From an uncultured Carboxylicivirga sp. (GTDB lineage Bacteria > Bacteroidota > Bacteroidia > Bacteroidales > Marinilabiliaceae), in assembly GCF_963668385.1 (NCBI RefSeq), contig NZ_OY764327.1, forward strand, positions 3,006,001 through 3,070,000: a stretch of 64,000 bases of DNA. Reading direction: 5' to 3'. Under the pieces are notes generated by a model, which was given only the letters and a program-made list of their open reading frames with translations, did no database searches and had not been told where the DNA came from. The translations under genes were made by a program, and so were the position numbers. Positions 7,989 through 16,545 of this stretch are shown here, in pieces (within the stretch, counting starts at the first letter, position 1; each line of letters opens with the position of its first letter).

Positions 7989-10900
7989 CTAAATAGCTTG
8001 ATGCATTTGCTCTATAATTTTTTTAGCGTCTTCTATTGTCTCAATATTTTTCATCATAAGATAAAGTTTTGTTTTACCTTCTTTCATTGTTGCCTTTTGG
8101 GGATTTTGTTGCAGCCACATTAAAATACCACTAAATACTTGCGACTGAAAGAATATCGATTCTTGATTTGATACAAAATATAAATACAAAAGATTATTTT
8201 TCAACATTATCTTTTCAATTCCCAATTTTTGAGCTGTTCGTCTGATTCTAACAATTTCGAATAAGCGTTTACCTGAATCTGGAATAGGGCCAAAGCGGTC
8301 GATTAGGTTATTTTCGAAAGTAGCTAAATCCTCTTCGTTATCGATGTTATCTAGATCGCGATAAAGCTGCATACGTTCTGCAATGTTTTCAATATACGAT
8401 TCGGGCAGGCGAAGTTCGCTATCGGTTTCAACAATGCAATCTTTAACAAACTCAGCATTCTCGATGTTCTTTTCTTGCTCTTCTTTATACAGATCCTGAT
8501 ATTCTGTTTCTTTTAATTCGAGTAAGGCTTCGTTAAGTATTCGTTGATAGGTTTCGTAACCAATATCAGAAATGAAGCCGCTTTGTTCGCCCCCTAATAA
8601 ATCACCAGCTCCACGAATATCCAAATCTTGCATGGCAATATTAAAGCCACTGCCTAAATCAGAAAATTCTTCAATGATTTTTAGGCGTCTTCGGGCTTCC
8701 TGGGTAAGAGTAGATAAGGGTTGAGCCAATAAATAGCAGAAAGCTTTTTTGTTCGACCGACCAACACGTCCTCTTAATTGATGTAATTCGCTTAAGCCAA
8801 AGTTGTGAGCATTGTTAATAATAATGGTATTGGCATTAGGTATGTCAAGTCCCGATTCAATGATAGTTGTGGCAATTAATACATCATATTCACCGGAAAT
8901 AAAATCAAGCATAATTTTTTCCAAAGTAGGCCCATCCATTTGGCCGTGAGCAACCACTGTTTTTGTATCAGGTAGAATGCGGTTAACCATCTCCTGTACT
9001 TCTAATATATTTTGAACTCTGTTGTGAATAAAGAAAACTTGTCCACCACGTTCTACTTCATAAGAGATGGCTTCTTTGATAATTTCTTCATTCAAAACAT
9101 GTAACTCTGTAATGATGGGGTGACGGTTCGGAGGAGCTGTATTAAGTATAGATAAATCTCGAGCACCCATTAACGAGAATTGCAATGTACGAGGTATTGG
9201 CGTTGCTGTAAGCGTAAGCGTATCAACATTCACTTTAAGCTGTTTTAATTTCTCTTTAACAGATACACCAAAACGCTGTTCTTCATCTATAATTAATAAA
9301 CCTAAATCTTTAAATTCAACATCTTTACCAATTAAACGGTGAGTTCCAATTAATATGTCGAGTTTACCTTCTTTAAGCTTTTTAATGGCTTCGCGTATAT
9401 CTTTGGGTTTACGTAAACGACTGATGTAATCAATTGAAACCGGAAAATCTTTTAATCGATCTTTAAATGTTTGAAAATGCTGTAGTGCTAAAATCGTAGT
9501 GGGTACCAAAACAGCTACTTGTTTATTATCGGTTACTGCTTTGAAAGCTGCTCTAATAGCTAATTCAGTTTTTCCAAATCCAACGTCGCCACAAACCAAG
9601 CGGTCCATGGGAGTTGATGACTCCATATCTTCTTTTATCGATACGGTTGATTTGTATTGATCGGGAGTATCTTCGTAGATAAATGAAGCTTCTAATTCGG
9701 TTTGTAAATAGGTATCAGGAGCAAAAGCAAAACCCGGATTGGCTTTTCGTTTGGCATAGAGCGCAATTAGTTCACGAGCTATGTCTTTAACCTTTTTCTT
9801 GGTCTTGTCTTTTAGTTTTTGCCAGGCCGGAGTTCCTAATTTGTTGATTTTGGGTGGGGTTCCATCTTTGCCTTTGAATTTACTAATGCGGTGTAATGAG
9901 TGAATATTCACCAATAACACATCGTTGTCGCGATAAATAAGGCGGATTGCTTCCTGTGGTTTGCCATTGACTTGAGTGGTTACCAAACCTCCAAAACGTC
10001 CAACACCATGATCGATATGAACAACATAATCACCCGGATTAAGACGGTTGATTTCTTTTAATGAAATAGCCTGTTGCGCTGCTTTTGCTTTTTCGGTACG
10101 AAGCGAAAATTTATGGTAGCGTTCAAAGATCTGATGATCGGTATAAAATGCTAAAAAGTTATCATTGTCGATAAAACCTTCGTGCAGACTATGGTTAATT
10201 TCGTTGTATTTGACTTGAATACCCCTGTCGTTAAAAATAGCTTTAAGGCGTTCGAACTGTTTGGGATTTTCGGAGAGTATATGATTTTCAAATTTTTTTT
10301 GACTTTTTTCCTGTAAATCATTTTCGAGAAGGTCGAAGTTTTTATGAAAAACAGGTTGTGGCGACATGTCAAAATTGACAATGGCTTTACTGTTTAACGT
10401 GTTTTTGCTGCCAAAAACTAACACTGTTTTATTGTTAAAGCCTTCCTGAAAATCAGAATAACTACAAATTTGGTTGCTTTGCAGGTATTGATTAAGATCC
10501 TCTTCCTCATCGTCAATATCAACAGCTGGCATTTCCTGGATTTTCACTTCAATCTCGTTCATTCTGTCCTGAATAAACTGTGGATCATTCATCCAGATTC
10601 GCGTGCTTGCGGGTAAGTAATCGGAGAGCGTGCTAAGTAATTGTTTATCTTGGTTTTCTGTGAGATTTGGTACGATCACTACGTTGTCAATCATCTCTTT
10701 AGATAATTGATTTTCGAGATTGAATTTACGGATGCTATCCACTTCATCACCAAAGAAATCGATTCGGTAAGGATCTTCATCCGAAAATGAATATACATCA
10801 ATAATACTACCTCTAACAGAATATTGTCCGGGTTCAAATACAAAATCAACTCTTTGGAAATTATACTCAGTTAGTACTTCGGTAATAAACGAAATATCGA

Positions 10901-11354
10901 GTTGATCACCTTTTTTTATTAACAAACGATTGTTGTCAAGCTCATCAGACGAAATGACTTTCTCAATTAAAGCTTCGGGATAAGTCAATACAAATAAATT
11001 GTTTTTATCGGAATGAAGATGACTTAAAGCTTCGGTACGGAGCAGTACATTTTGCGAATCTTTTTGACCATATTCCGGCGATCGTTTAAAAGATGAAGGT
11101 AGAAACGAAACCAGTTTTTGAGAAGTTAACTGAACAATATCGCTATAAGCATAGGCAGCTTCCTCTCTGTCATTCATAATAATTAGGTGAGGACCTTCGT
11201 TTAAAAAGCTTGCCATCAAAACCGATTTGGCACTTCCAGCCAAACCATTAAGGTATATTGATGTATTGTTTTCTTTAATTAAGGCTTTTACCTGGTTGAT
11301 TCGTTCGTCGCTTTCGTAGTGTGATAGTATTTGACTTAGCTCCACTTTCTTCAA
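7989..11354 (-). CDS. mfd: Transcription-repair coupling factor
   Basis: An ATP-dependent translocase that displaces stalled RNA polymerase and recruits UvrA. It has 1121 residues. The N-terminal UvrB-like region (about 1-340) includes GSAKSVLMASF and RGSIIDVYSFSDEDPYRIDFFGDEVDSIR. The CarD-like RNA-polymerase interaction domain lies at about 440-510 (LNPGDYVVHIDHGVGRFGGL). The RecG-type helicase core has Walker A GDVGFGKTELA near residue 590, DEEQRFG near 692, and the TLTATPIPRTLQFSL and HQLRGRVGRS motifs. A C-terminal TRCF domain (about 970-1080) follows. Length is normal for the family. It is monocistronic, and its stop touches the stop of the receiver-PAS gene with no spacer. Confidence 0.97.
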   Translation of the reverse strand: MKKVELSQILSHYESDERINQVKALIKENNTSIYLNGLAGSAKSVLMASFLNEGPHLIIMNDREEAAYAYSDIVQLTSQKLVSFLPSSFKRSPEYGQKDSQNVLLRTEALSHLHSDKNNLFVLTYPEALIEKVISSDELDNNRLLIKKGDQLDISFITEVLTEYNFQRVDFVFEPGQYSVRGSIIDVYSFSDEDPYRIDFFGDEVDSIRKFNLENQLSKEMIDNVVIVPNLTENQDKQLLSTLSDYLPASTRIWMNDPQFIQDRMNEIEVKIQEMPAVDIDDEEEDLNQYLQSNQICSYSDFQEGFNNKTVLVFGSKNTLNSKAIVNFDMSPQPVFHKNFDLLENDLQEKSQKKFENHILSENPKQFERLKAIFNDRGIQVKYNEINHSLHEGFIDNDNFLAFYTDHQIFERYHKFSLRTEKAKAAQQAISLKEINRLNPGDYVVHIDHGVGRFGGLVTTQVNGKPQEAIRLIYRDNDVLLVNIHSLHRISKFKGKDGTPPKINKLGTPAWQKLKDKTKKKVKDIARELIALYAKRKANPGFAFAPDTYLQTELEASFIYEDTPDQYKSTVSIKEDMESSTPMDRLVCGDVGFGKTELAIRAAFKAVTDNKQVAVLVPTTILALQHFQTFKDRLKDFPVSIDYISRLRKPKDIREAIKKLKEGKLDILIGTHRLIGKDVEFKDLGLLIIDEEQRFGVSVKEKLKQLKVNVDTLTLTATPIPRTLQFSLMGARDLSILNTAPPNRHPIITELHVLNEEIIKEAISYEVERGGQVFFIHNRVQNILEVQEMVNRILPDTKTVVAHGQMDGPTLEKIMLDFISGEYDVLIATTIIESGLDIPNANTIIINNAHNFGLSELHQLRGRVGRSNKKAFCYLLAQPLSTLTQEARRRLKIIEEFSDLGSGFNIAMQDLDIRGAGDLLGGEQSGFISDIGYETYQRILNEALLELKETEYQDLYKEEQEKNIENAEFVKDCIVETDSELRLPESYIENIAERMQLYRDLDNIDNEEDLATFENNLIDRFGPIPDSGKRLFEIVRIRRTAQKLGIEKIMLKNNLLYLYFVSNQESIFFQSQVFSGILMWLQQNPQKATMKEGKTKLYLMMKNIETIEDAKKIIEQMHQAI

Positions 11355-11570
11355 ATTTTGTGCAAATGTAATTGAAATAATCCATACAGAAGTAAAGCAA
11401 CTAAATTGTTAAAACGTTGAACTAATAAGTATGCAAAGCTATCTCAGGTATTGATTTATTCTTTAATTAATCATTTTAGGTAGTTCAAAGATTAAGTATA
11501 GTTTTTTTTGTTTAGATAAGAGAATAATAAATCTATTCCTTTAATTTTACTTATCAAATTCAAGTTAAAC

Positions 11571-12830
11571 ATGAAGGTTTTTAAGTTTGGAGGAGCATCT
11601 GTAAAAGATGCTGATGGAGTCAGAAATCTGGCATCGATTGTTAATAACTATAACGATAAAATGGTTGTGGTTATTTCGGCTATGGGTAAAATGACCAATG
11701 CTTTTGAAGAGTTGGTTTATGCCTATTTTAATGAAAATGGCGTTGATCAACATTATCAAAAAATAAAGGAATATCATCTTAGTATTATTACTGATTTATT
11801 TGAGACTGAAGAACAAGGTGTAATAGATGAATGGTTGGAAGCCTTGCAGCTTAAGCTGGATACAGAACCGTCGCTTAATTACGATTTTGAGTATGACCAA
11901 ATAGTTCCGTTTGGAGAGTTAATGAGTACTTATATTGTTAGTTGCTACCTAAACAAAACAGGCTGGAAGAATCAATGGATGGATGTACGAAAAGTTTTGC
12001 GAACTGATGATTTATATCGAAGTGCTGGAGTTAACTGGGAGCTCACCACAGAACTGATGAAAGAGGCTTTTATATTTGATGATGCTAATAGATATATTAC
12101 CCAAGGATTTATTGGATCAACTGAAACAAATCTTACAACTACATTAGGGCGCGAAGGTTCAGACTATACAGGTGCTATTATAGCACATGCTCTAGATGCT
12201 GAGAGTTTATCAATATGGAAAGATGTGCCCGGAGTGTTAAATGCCGATCCGCGTTGGTATCCTAAGGCGAAGATGTTAGATGAATTATCATATTGGGAGG
12301 CAATTGAACTAACCTATTATGGAGCGCAAGTTATTCATCCAAAAACAATCAAGCCATTACAAAATAAACAGATTCCTCTTCTGGTAAAATCATTTATTCA
12401 ACCTCAGAATACAGGAACGGCTATACAGGCAACAGAGCAAAACTTGCAATTACCTCCTATATATGTATTGAAACGAAATCAGACTTTGTTGAGTATTTCT
12501 CCAAAGGATTTTTCTTTTATTCTGGAGGAGAATCTGAGTGAGATTTTTCAGGTTGTTAGTAAAAATAGAATCAAAATAAACCTGATGCAGAGTTCGGCTC
12601 TTAACTTTTCGCTTTGTGTCGATCATCATAAAAATATACAGGCTGTTATAAGTGAGTTAAGCGAGCATTATGGTGTTTTATATAACGAAGATATGGAGTT
12701 GGTTACTGTCCGTCATTATAATCAAGTTGCTATTGATGAAATAACCGCAGATAAGGAAGTGGTCGATTCGCAGGTAAGTAGAAAAACAGCTCGTTATGTG
12801 ATGAAAACGAGCGATTGGCATTTTGAATAA
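11571..12830 (+). CDS. lysC: Aspartate kinase (monofunctional)
   Basis: Phosphorylates aspartate, the first step towards lysine, threonine, methionine and diaminopimelate. The 419 residues start with the kinase motif KVFKFGGASVKDADGVRN. They include the substrate-loop features TTLGREGSDYTGAIIAHAL and IWKDVPGVLNADPR, with ACT regulatory domains in the last third (about 295-400). There is no homoserine dehydrogenase fusion, and the chain is slightly shorter than the E. coli enzymes. The gene stands alone between mfd (divergent, 216-base gap) and a clear hairpin terminator at 12844. The isozyme's feedback specificity cannot be read from the sequence; the symbol is by family. Confidence 0.92.
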   Translation: MKVFKFGGASVKDADGVRNLASIVNNYNDKMVVVISAMGKMTNAFEELVYAYFNENGVDQHYQKIKEYHLSIITDLFETEEQGVIDEWLEALQLKLDTEPSLNYDFEYDQIVPFGELMSTYIVSCYLNKTGWKNQWMDVRKVLRTDDLYRSAGVNWELTTELMKEAFIFDDANRYITQGFIGSTETNLTTTLGREGSDYTGAIIAHALDAESLSIWKDVPGVLNADPRWYPKAKMLDELSYWEAIELTYYGAQVIHPKTIKPLQNKQIPLLVKSFIQPQNTGTAIQATEQNLQLPPIYVLKRNQTLLSISPKDFSFILEENLSEIFQVVSKNRIKINLMQSSALNFSLCVDHHKNIQAVISELSEHYGVLYNEDMELVTVRHYNQVAIDEITADKEVVDSQVSRKTARYVMKTSDWHFE

Positions 12831-12843
12831 AATTGATTAGTTG

Positions 12844-12868
12844 GCCTTCTGCAATGCAGAAGGCTTAT
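12844..12868 (+). terminator. Rho-independent terminator after aspartate kinase
   Basis: An 8-bp perfect stem, GCCTTCTG/CAGAAGGC with loop CAATG, followed by TTATTTT. It lies 13 bases past the aspartate kinase stop and next to the 3' end of the convergent secreted-protein gene. Confidence 0.85.
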
Positions 12869-12869
12869 T

Positions 12870-14009
12870 TTAATTACTCAAATTATACTTTTCGGTTTGG
12901 TAAGGTTTGAGCTCTTTATAAGGAAGGATAGACCATGACTCAGTATCCATTTTCGTAGTAATAGATGGAGATTTACATTTAAGATAAAGTCCTTTTGTTG
13001 TTAAGTACCATTCGGGGAATTGCCACAATTTAACATTGTTGTAGTTCAATTTAGCTCCGTTGTGCTCCATTTCTTTCGGATAGAGATTGTTTAATATTTC
13101 CAGAACCTTTGGGCCAAAATCATTGTAACGATACTGAAACCATTTGTATTCCCCCTGGGTTAAGTTTGGCTGAGGTTTATCTCCAAACCAATATAATTCC
13201 TCAAGCTGAATGGGTGCTGCATTGGCCAATTTTAAGGTTAGATACATTTTCTTAGGTGCTTCTTCAACACCATAACATGATGATTGAGTATTGACACTAT
13301 AACTTATTAAGTGTTGATTTAGAAAATGAACATTGAAGGAAGTTGAGTAATTTCCTTTTTTATCTGTGTTCATGCAACTATACTTCATGTTGATCGCATC
13401 CAACTGTTGAGCTTCGAGCCATGTGTTTATGGAATCAACTTGCTGAATTCCCTTGTTGTTTTTCTTAATTCTAAACCAGGTTATATCACTTTGAGGGTCT
13501 TTTAAATAAGCGATGTAAATATGTTTGCTTATTTTCTCAGTTTTAATCTCTTTAAATTGGATATGTCGTGTTTTGTATGCCAGATAAGGAGTAATTCGGT
13601 ATTTTTTAATGGCACTAATACATGGGTGGTTGAGGTCTTCCACCTCAAGACGTTTAAGTTTAAAATCAGATATATTTCCATTCTTATCTTTCCAGCTACC
13701 TTCCCATTGATCGGTTTTAACTTCTTGCAATGAAACAGAATCAGTGACTACTTTTTGCTTACTTTTTGCATCAAAATAAGATGCGGTTAGAACAAAATGA
13801 CCATTCCGGAGTATGGTGCCTTCCATGCTTTTATCATACATATTCTCCTCGGTAATATACCGCGCCATACATACGTCGCCGTACTCTTCTAATTGAATAA
13901 CTATCTCTTTATTGTGCAAGGTTCCAATTATATAATACGTCTCTTCGCGATGAGCAAATGCATTGATTCCACTTATAATAAATAAAACCAAAAGTAGATA
14001 CGACTTCAT
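12870..14009 (-). CDS. Secreted protein of unknown function
   Basis: A 379-residue protein with a signal peptide (KSYLLLVLFIISGINAFAH). The mature part is rich in beta-strand-like and aromatic segments. I do not recognise a family. The C-terminal half (YSVNTQSSCYGVEEAPKKMY followed by LEELYWFGD) loosely recalls proteins with DUF3298/RsiV-like folds, but this is a guess. ATG at 14009 gives a proper signal peptide; an ATG at 14030 would add seven unlikely residues. It is divergent from the HupE/UreJ gene with an 88-base gap, so the two may share a regulatory region. No catalytic motif is visible. Confidence 0.6.
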   Translation of the reverse strand: MKSYLLLVLFIISGINAFAHREETYYIIGTLHNKEIVIQLEEYGDVCMARYITEENMYDKSMEGTILRNGHFVLTASYFDAKSKQKVVTDSVSLQEVKTDQWEGSWKDKNGNISDFKLKRLEVEDLNHPCISAIKKYRITPYLAYKTRHIQFKEIKTEKISKHIYIAYLKDPQSDITWFRIKKNNKGIQQVDSINTWLEAQQLDAINMKYSCMNTDKKGNYSTSFNVHFLNQHLISYSVNTQSSCYGVEEAPKKMYLTLKLANAAPIQLEELYWFGDKPQPNLTQGEYKWFQYRYNDFGPKVLEILNNLYPKEMEHNGAKLNYNNVKLWQFPEWYLTTKGLYLKCKSPSITTKMDTESWSILPYKELKPYQTEKYNLSN

Positions 14010-14097
14010 ATTATCAAGGTTTATGGACAATTATCCAGTTTAGATATTTCTAAAAATGTTAATTTGGTGCAACTTATTAAAATTACCCGATATTAGA

Positions 14098-14679
14098 ATG
14101 GATCAATTTCTTTTTTATTTAAGACAAGGTGTCGATCATATAACCGATTTGCAGGGTGTCGATCATTTGGTTTTTATTGTGACGCTTTGTGCTGTTTACC
14201 AGTTAAGCCAATGGCGACAGATTTTAATACTAATAACTGCTTTTACCATTGGTCATACGGTTACTCTGGCGTTGGCAGGCTTAAACATTATACCGGTTAA
14301 TCAACAGTTGGTAGAAACTTTAATACCTATTACTATTTTGCTCACCAGTATTTACAATATTGGCAATAAAACAGCACAAAAAAGAAAAGTGCATCTCAAT
14401 TATTTTTTAGCCTTGGCATTTGGATTGATTCATGGGATGGGATTTTCTAATTTTTTTCGTTCGATGATGATGGGTATTTCTGACGAATCAATTGTGTTTC
14501 CATTATTTTCTTTCAATTTAGGTATAGAACTGGGTCAGGTATTTATAGTGAGTATATTTTTGGTGATTAATTGGCTGCTAACACGAATATTCGCAATTCA
14601 ACATCGAGATTGGAATTTGGTATTATCAGGTGCCGGTGGTGGAATTGCATTGACAATGATTATAAATGCACTTTATTAA
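14098..14679 (+). CDS. HupE/UreJ-family membrane protein
   Basis: A 193-residue integral membrane protein with about five or six hydrophobic segments. Conserved histidines characterise the HupE/UreJ_2 family: QGVDHITDLQGVDHLVF near the N-terminus, TIGHT and GLIHGMGFSNFFRS in the middle. Family members are associated with nickel or cobalt uptake for hydrogenase or urease, but the Bacteroidota branch also occurs without those enzymes, and none is encoded nearby. ATG at 14098 was chosen because it begins directly at the conserved region. Its stop overlaps the next ATG by one base, implying translational coupling. Confidence 0.85.
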   Translation: MDQFLFYLRQGVDHITDLQGVDHLVFIVTLCAVYQLSQWRQILILITAFTIGHTVTLALAGLNIIPVNQQLVETLIPITILLTSIYNIGNKTAQKRKVHLNYFLALAFGLIHGMGFSNFFRSMMMGISDESIVFPLFSFNLGIELGQVFIVSIFLVINWLLTRIFAIQHRDWNLVLSGAGGGIALTMIINALY

Positions 14680-15200
14680 TGTTGAAAGGTATCAATTATA
14701 AAAAGCAGGTTGCTCTTTTAATCGTTTTTGTGTTGCCAATAGTTGGTTATGGTCATCCCATAAAAATTACTACAGGACGTTTGGATATAGATTCGAAAGA
14801 GAAAAAATGTAGGTTAGCTTTAAATTTTTTCGCTGATGATTTTGAATCTGTCTTGATAAAAGTATATCCTCAGCAAGAGTTTGATTACAAACAGCCATCT
14901 GTAGAAATGAAGCAATCAATAGAACATTATGTTTTGAATGCTTTTTATTTAATGATCAATAAGAAGAATGTAGAATTTAGTTTGGATTTCATTACTATCA
15001 TTGAAGATAATGTTTGTCAGGTTAATTTTATTGCAGACTTAAAAAGTATGGATGATTTTGAAAAAATAACCATAAAAAATATTCTTTTATTTGAAGCGTA
15101 TAGTAAGCAATCAAATATTATACATCTTTTTATTGATAAAAAAAGAGTAGGTATTATGCAATTTTACCCAGCTATACCAGTTAGGTCGTTGAGTTTATAA
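14679..15200 (+). CDS. DUF6702-like secreted protein
   Basis: A 173-residue protein with a signal segment (QVALLIVFVLPIVGYG) followed by a mature start GHPIKITTGRLDIDSKEKKC and the NFFADDFESVL motif. These match the Bacteroidota family I know as DUF6702, which commonly sits beside HupE/UreJ-like proteins. Function is unknown; the linkage suggests an accessory to the membrane protein, possibly in metal handling. The start codon overlaps the upstream stop (TAATG). It is convergent with the SUMF1-like gene 24 bases away; no hairpin is seen between them. Confidence 0.75.
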   Translation: MLKGINYKKQVALLIVFVLPIVGYGHPIKITTGRLDIDSKEKKCRLALNFFADDFESVLIKVYPQQEFDYKQPSVEMKQSIEHYVLNAFYLMINKKNVEFSLDFITIIEDNVCQVNFIADLKSMDDFEKITIKNILLFEAYSKQSNIIHLFIDKKRVGIMQFYPAIPVRSLSL

Positions 15201-15223
15201 TGAATTATGGTATCAGTAAATAT

Positions 15224-16018
15224 TTATTCTTCGATGATTTCCATAACAATTCTGCAGCCAACACGCGGATCTGGTAATTGATAGGATTGGGATTGATTAA
15301 TAACACTTTCATCAATTGTATTATCCCAACTTCCTCCCTTAATAATATTATCAGAAGTTATTTCTGCGGCATTACCAATTATATCATATAATCCAAGTTT
15401 ATTTGCTTTGTAGCTAGCAACCGATGACGTTAAGCTTGCCCCATCAGGTACATAATCATATTTTCGATTGTTATTTGTTTTTGCTTCAAACTTCACGTTT
15501 GCACAAAATTTAGTGCTTTGAGGTTCATAGGCAAAGTTTCCATACCATGGTAGGTTGTGCCCAGGTAAAGCAGCTGCCATCTTCATCCATTCGTCTTCGG
15601 TGGGCAAGCGAAATAGTACCTTTTTATATTTTCTTTCAGGATTATCGTTGTATTTGGTCGTAAGCCATTGGCAATATTGTTCGGCTGCTTCTTTTGTAAT
15701 ATTTACAACCGGATAGTTATTAAAACCCGGATGCCAAAAATAGTTATCAACAAAGGGTTGATTAAAAGCTCTCGGAAATTTCTTTTGCCATAAAGTAGTA
15801 TCTGGATAGTACTTCTCGTAATCTTCGGTGTGATTATTCTTTTTAAGATCTTTCAGAAAAAGACGAAATTCAAGATTGGTTAATTCATGTTGAGCTGCAT
15901 ATAACTCCTTGGAAATGGGCTTAAACTGTTTGTTTGTTTGATCTTTCTTATTTTTTGCAAAACTACTGCTTGCTACAAACAAAATTACAATGAGAATGAA
16001 TCGTATTGGTGTTTTCAA
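15224..16018 (-). CDS. Secreted SUMF1/formylglycine-generating-enzyme-fold protein
   Basis: The 264 residues comprise a signal peptide (about 1-21) and an FGE-sulfatase (SUMF1/EgtB/PvdO) domain spanning most of the chain. Diagnostic stretches are LTNLEFRLFLKDL near the N-terminus, YPVVNITKEAAEQYCQWL, FRLPTEDEWMKMA and GLYDIIGNAAEIT...GGSWD, ending with GCRIVMEI. True sulfatase activators need two active-site cysteines. The visible cysteines (the YCQW region, FCANV and GCR) do not clearly match that pair, so it may be a non-catalytic or lipoprotein-like relative such as GldJ/GldK-type proteins. It stands alone and is divergent from the siderophore operon. Confidence 0.85.
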   Translation of the reverse strand: MKTPIRFILIVILFVASSSFAKNKKDQTNKQFKPISKELYAAQHELTNLEFRLFLKDLKKNNHTEDYEKYYPDTTLWQKKFPRAFNQPFVDNYFWHPGFNNYPVVNITKEAAEQYCQWLTTKYNDNPERKYKKVLFRLPTEDEWMKMAAALPGHNLPWYGNFAYEPQSTKFCANVKFEAKTNNNRKYDYVPDGASLTSSVASYKANKLGLYDIIGNAAEITSDNIIKGGSWDNTIDESVINQSQSYQLPDPRVGCRIVMEIIEE

Positions 16019-16401
16019 TTGATTAGGTTTTTTGAAGACATACGTTGTGTATGTAAAATAGTTCTCTTTAAAGTTATTTTTTTAACATATTAAACAAAAT
16101 TGTCGATTAAAAATATCATGTTTTTCTAAAAAAAAGAGTTGGTAGGAGTATTTAATTCACCATTTATAATGAACGGATGCTCGAAAATAGGGATTAGATT
16201 GGTGTCGATAATAAGTGTTGCGCTATCTTATCCTGTTTGTAATTATGATTGCATTGTAGGAAGATGCTATTCCTTCGTGATTGTTTAATATAGTGGATAT
16301 GTGTAAGTTGTTGCAATAAAGTGTTGGTGTTTTATATTTAGATATACAATACCCCTCCTTTTATTGGGAAGATATATAAGTAAAATACCTATTTGTGGTG
16401 A

Positions 16402-16432
16402 TTGATTCGAGTTTGATAAGCCTATACTTTTG
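16402..16432 (+). promoter_or_regulatory. Predicted Bacteroidota-type promoter of the siderophore operon
   Basis: TTG at 16402-16404, a 20-base spacer, then TACTTTTG at 16425-16432, which fits the TTTG/TAnnTTTG pattern of the Bacteroidota primary sigma factor. Transcription would start near 16440, leaving a leader of about 105 nucleotides before the receptor ATG. This is a prediction from the consensus only. Confidence 0.55.
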
Positions 16433-16465
16433 CTTCAAATAAAATAATTAGCGATTCAGGAAATA

Positions 16466-16518
16466 TTACTGGCTACTCTGTAATTAAGCAGATTAGCCTT
16501 ACTGGCGTAGCTACGTCA
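16466..16518 (+). promoter_or_regulatory. Structured leader: stem-loop, palindrome and direct repeat upstream of the receptor
   Basis: A 10-bp stem with one mismatch (GGCTACTCTG at 16471-16480 with CAGATTAGCC at 16489-16498, loop TAATTAAG) is followed four bases later by a 16-base near-palindrome, TGGCGTAGCTACGTCA (16503-16518). TTACTGGC occurs as a direct repeat at 16466 and 16499. The receptor ATG is 27 bases further on. There is no U-run after the stem, so it is not a simple terminator. It may be an operator, an RNA switch or a stability element. Confidence 0.5.
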
Positions 16519-16545
16519 AAAAATTACTAATAAGCTTAACATATC

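Larger units (their letters stand above)
16019..16545. other. Intergenic region upstream of the siderophore operon
   Basis: 527 bases without a convincing gene. The left two thirds are AT-rich and show nothing recognisable beyond poly-A/T tracts. The right part holds a promoter (16402-16432) and a structured leader (16466-16518), listed separately. It separates the divergent SUMF1-like gene from the TonB-dependent receptor. Confidence 0.7.
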
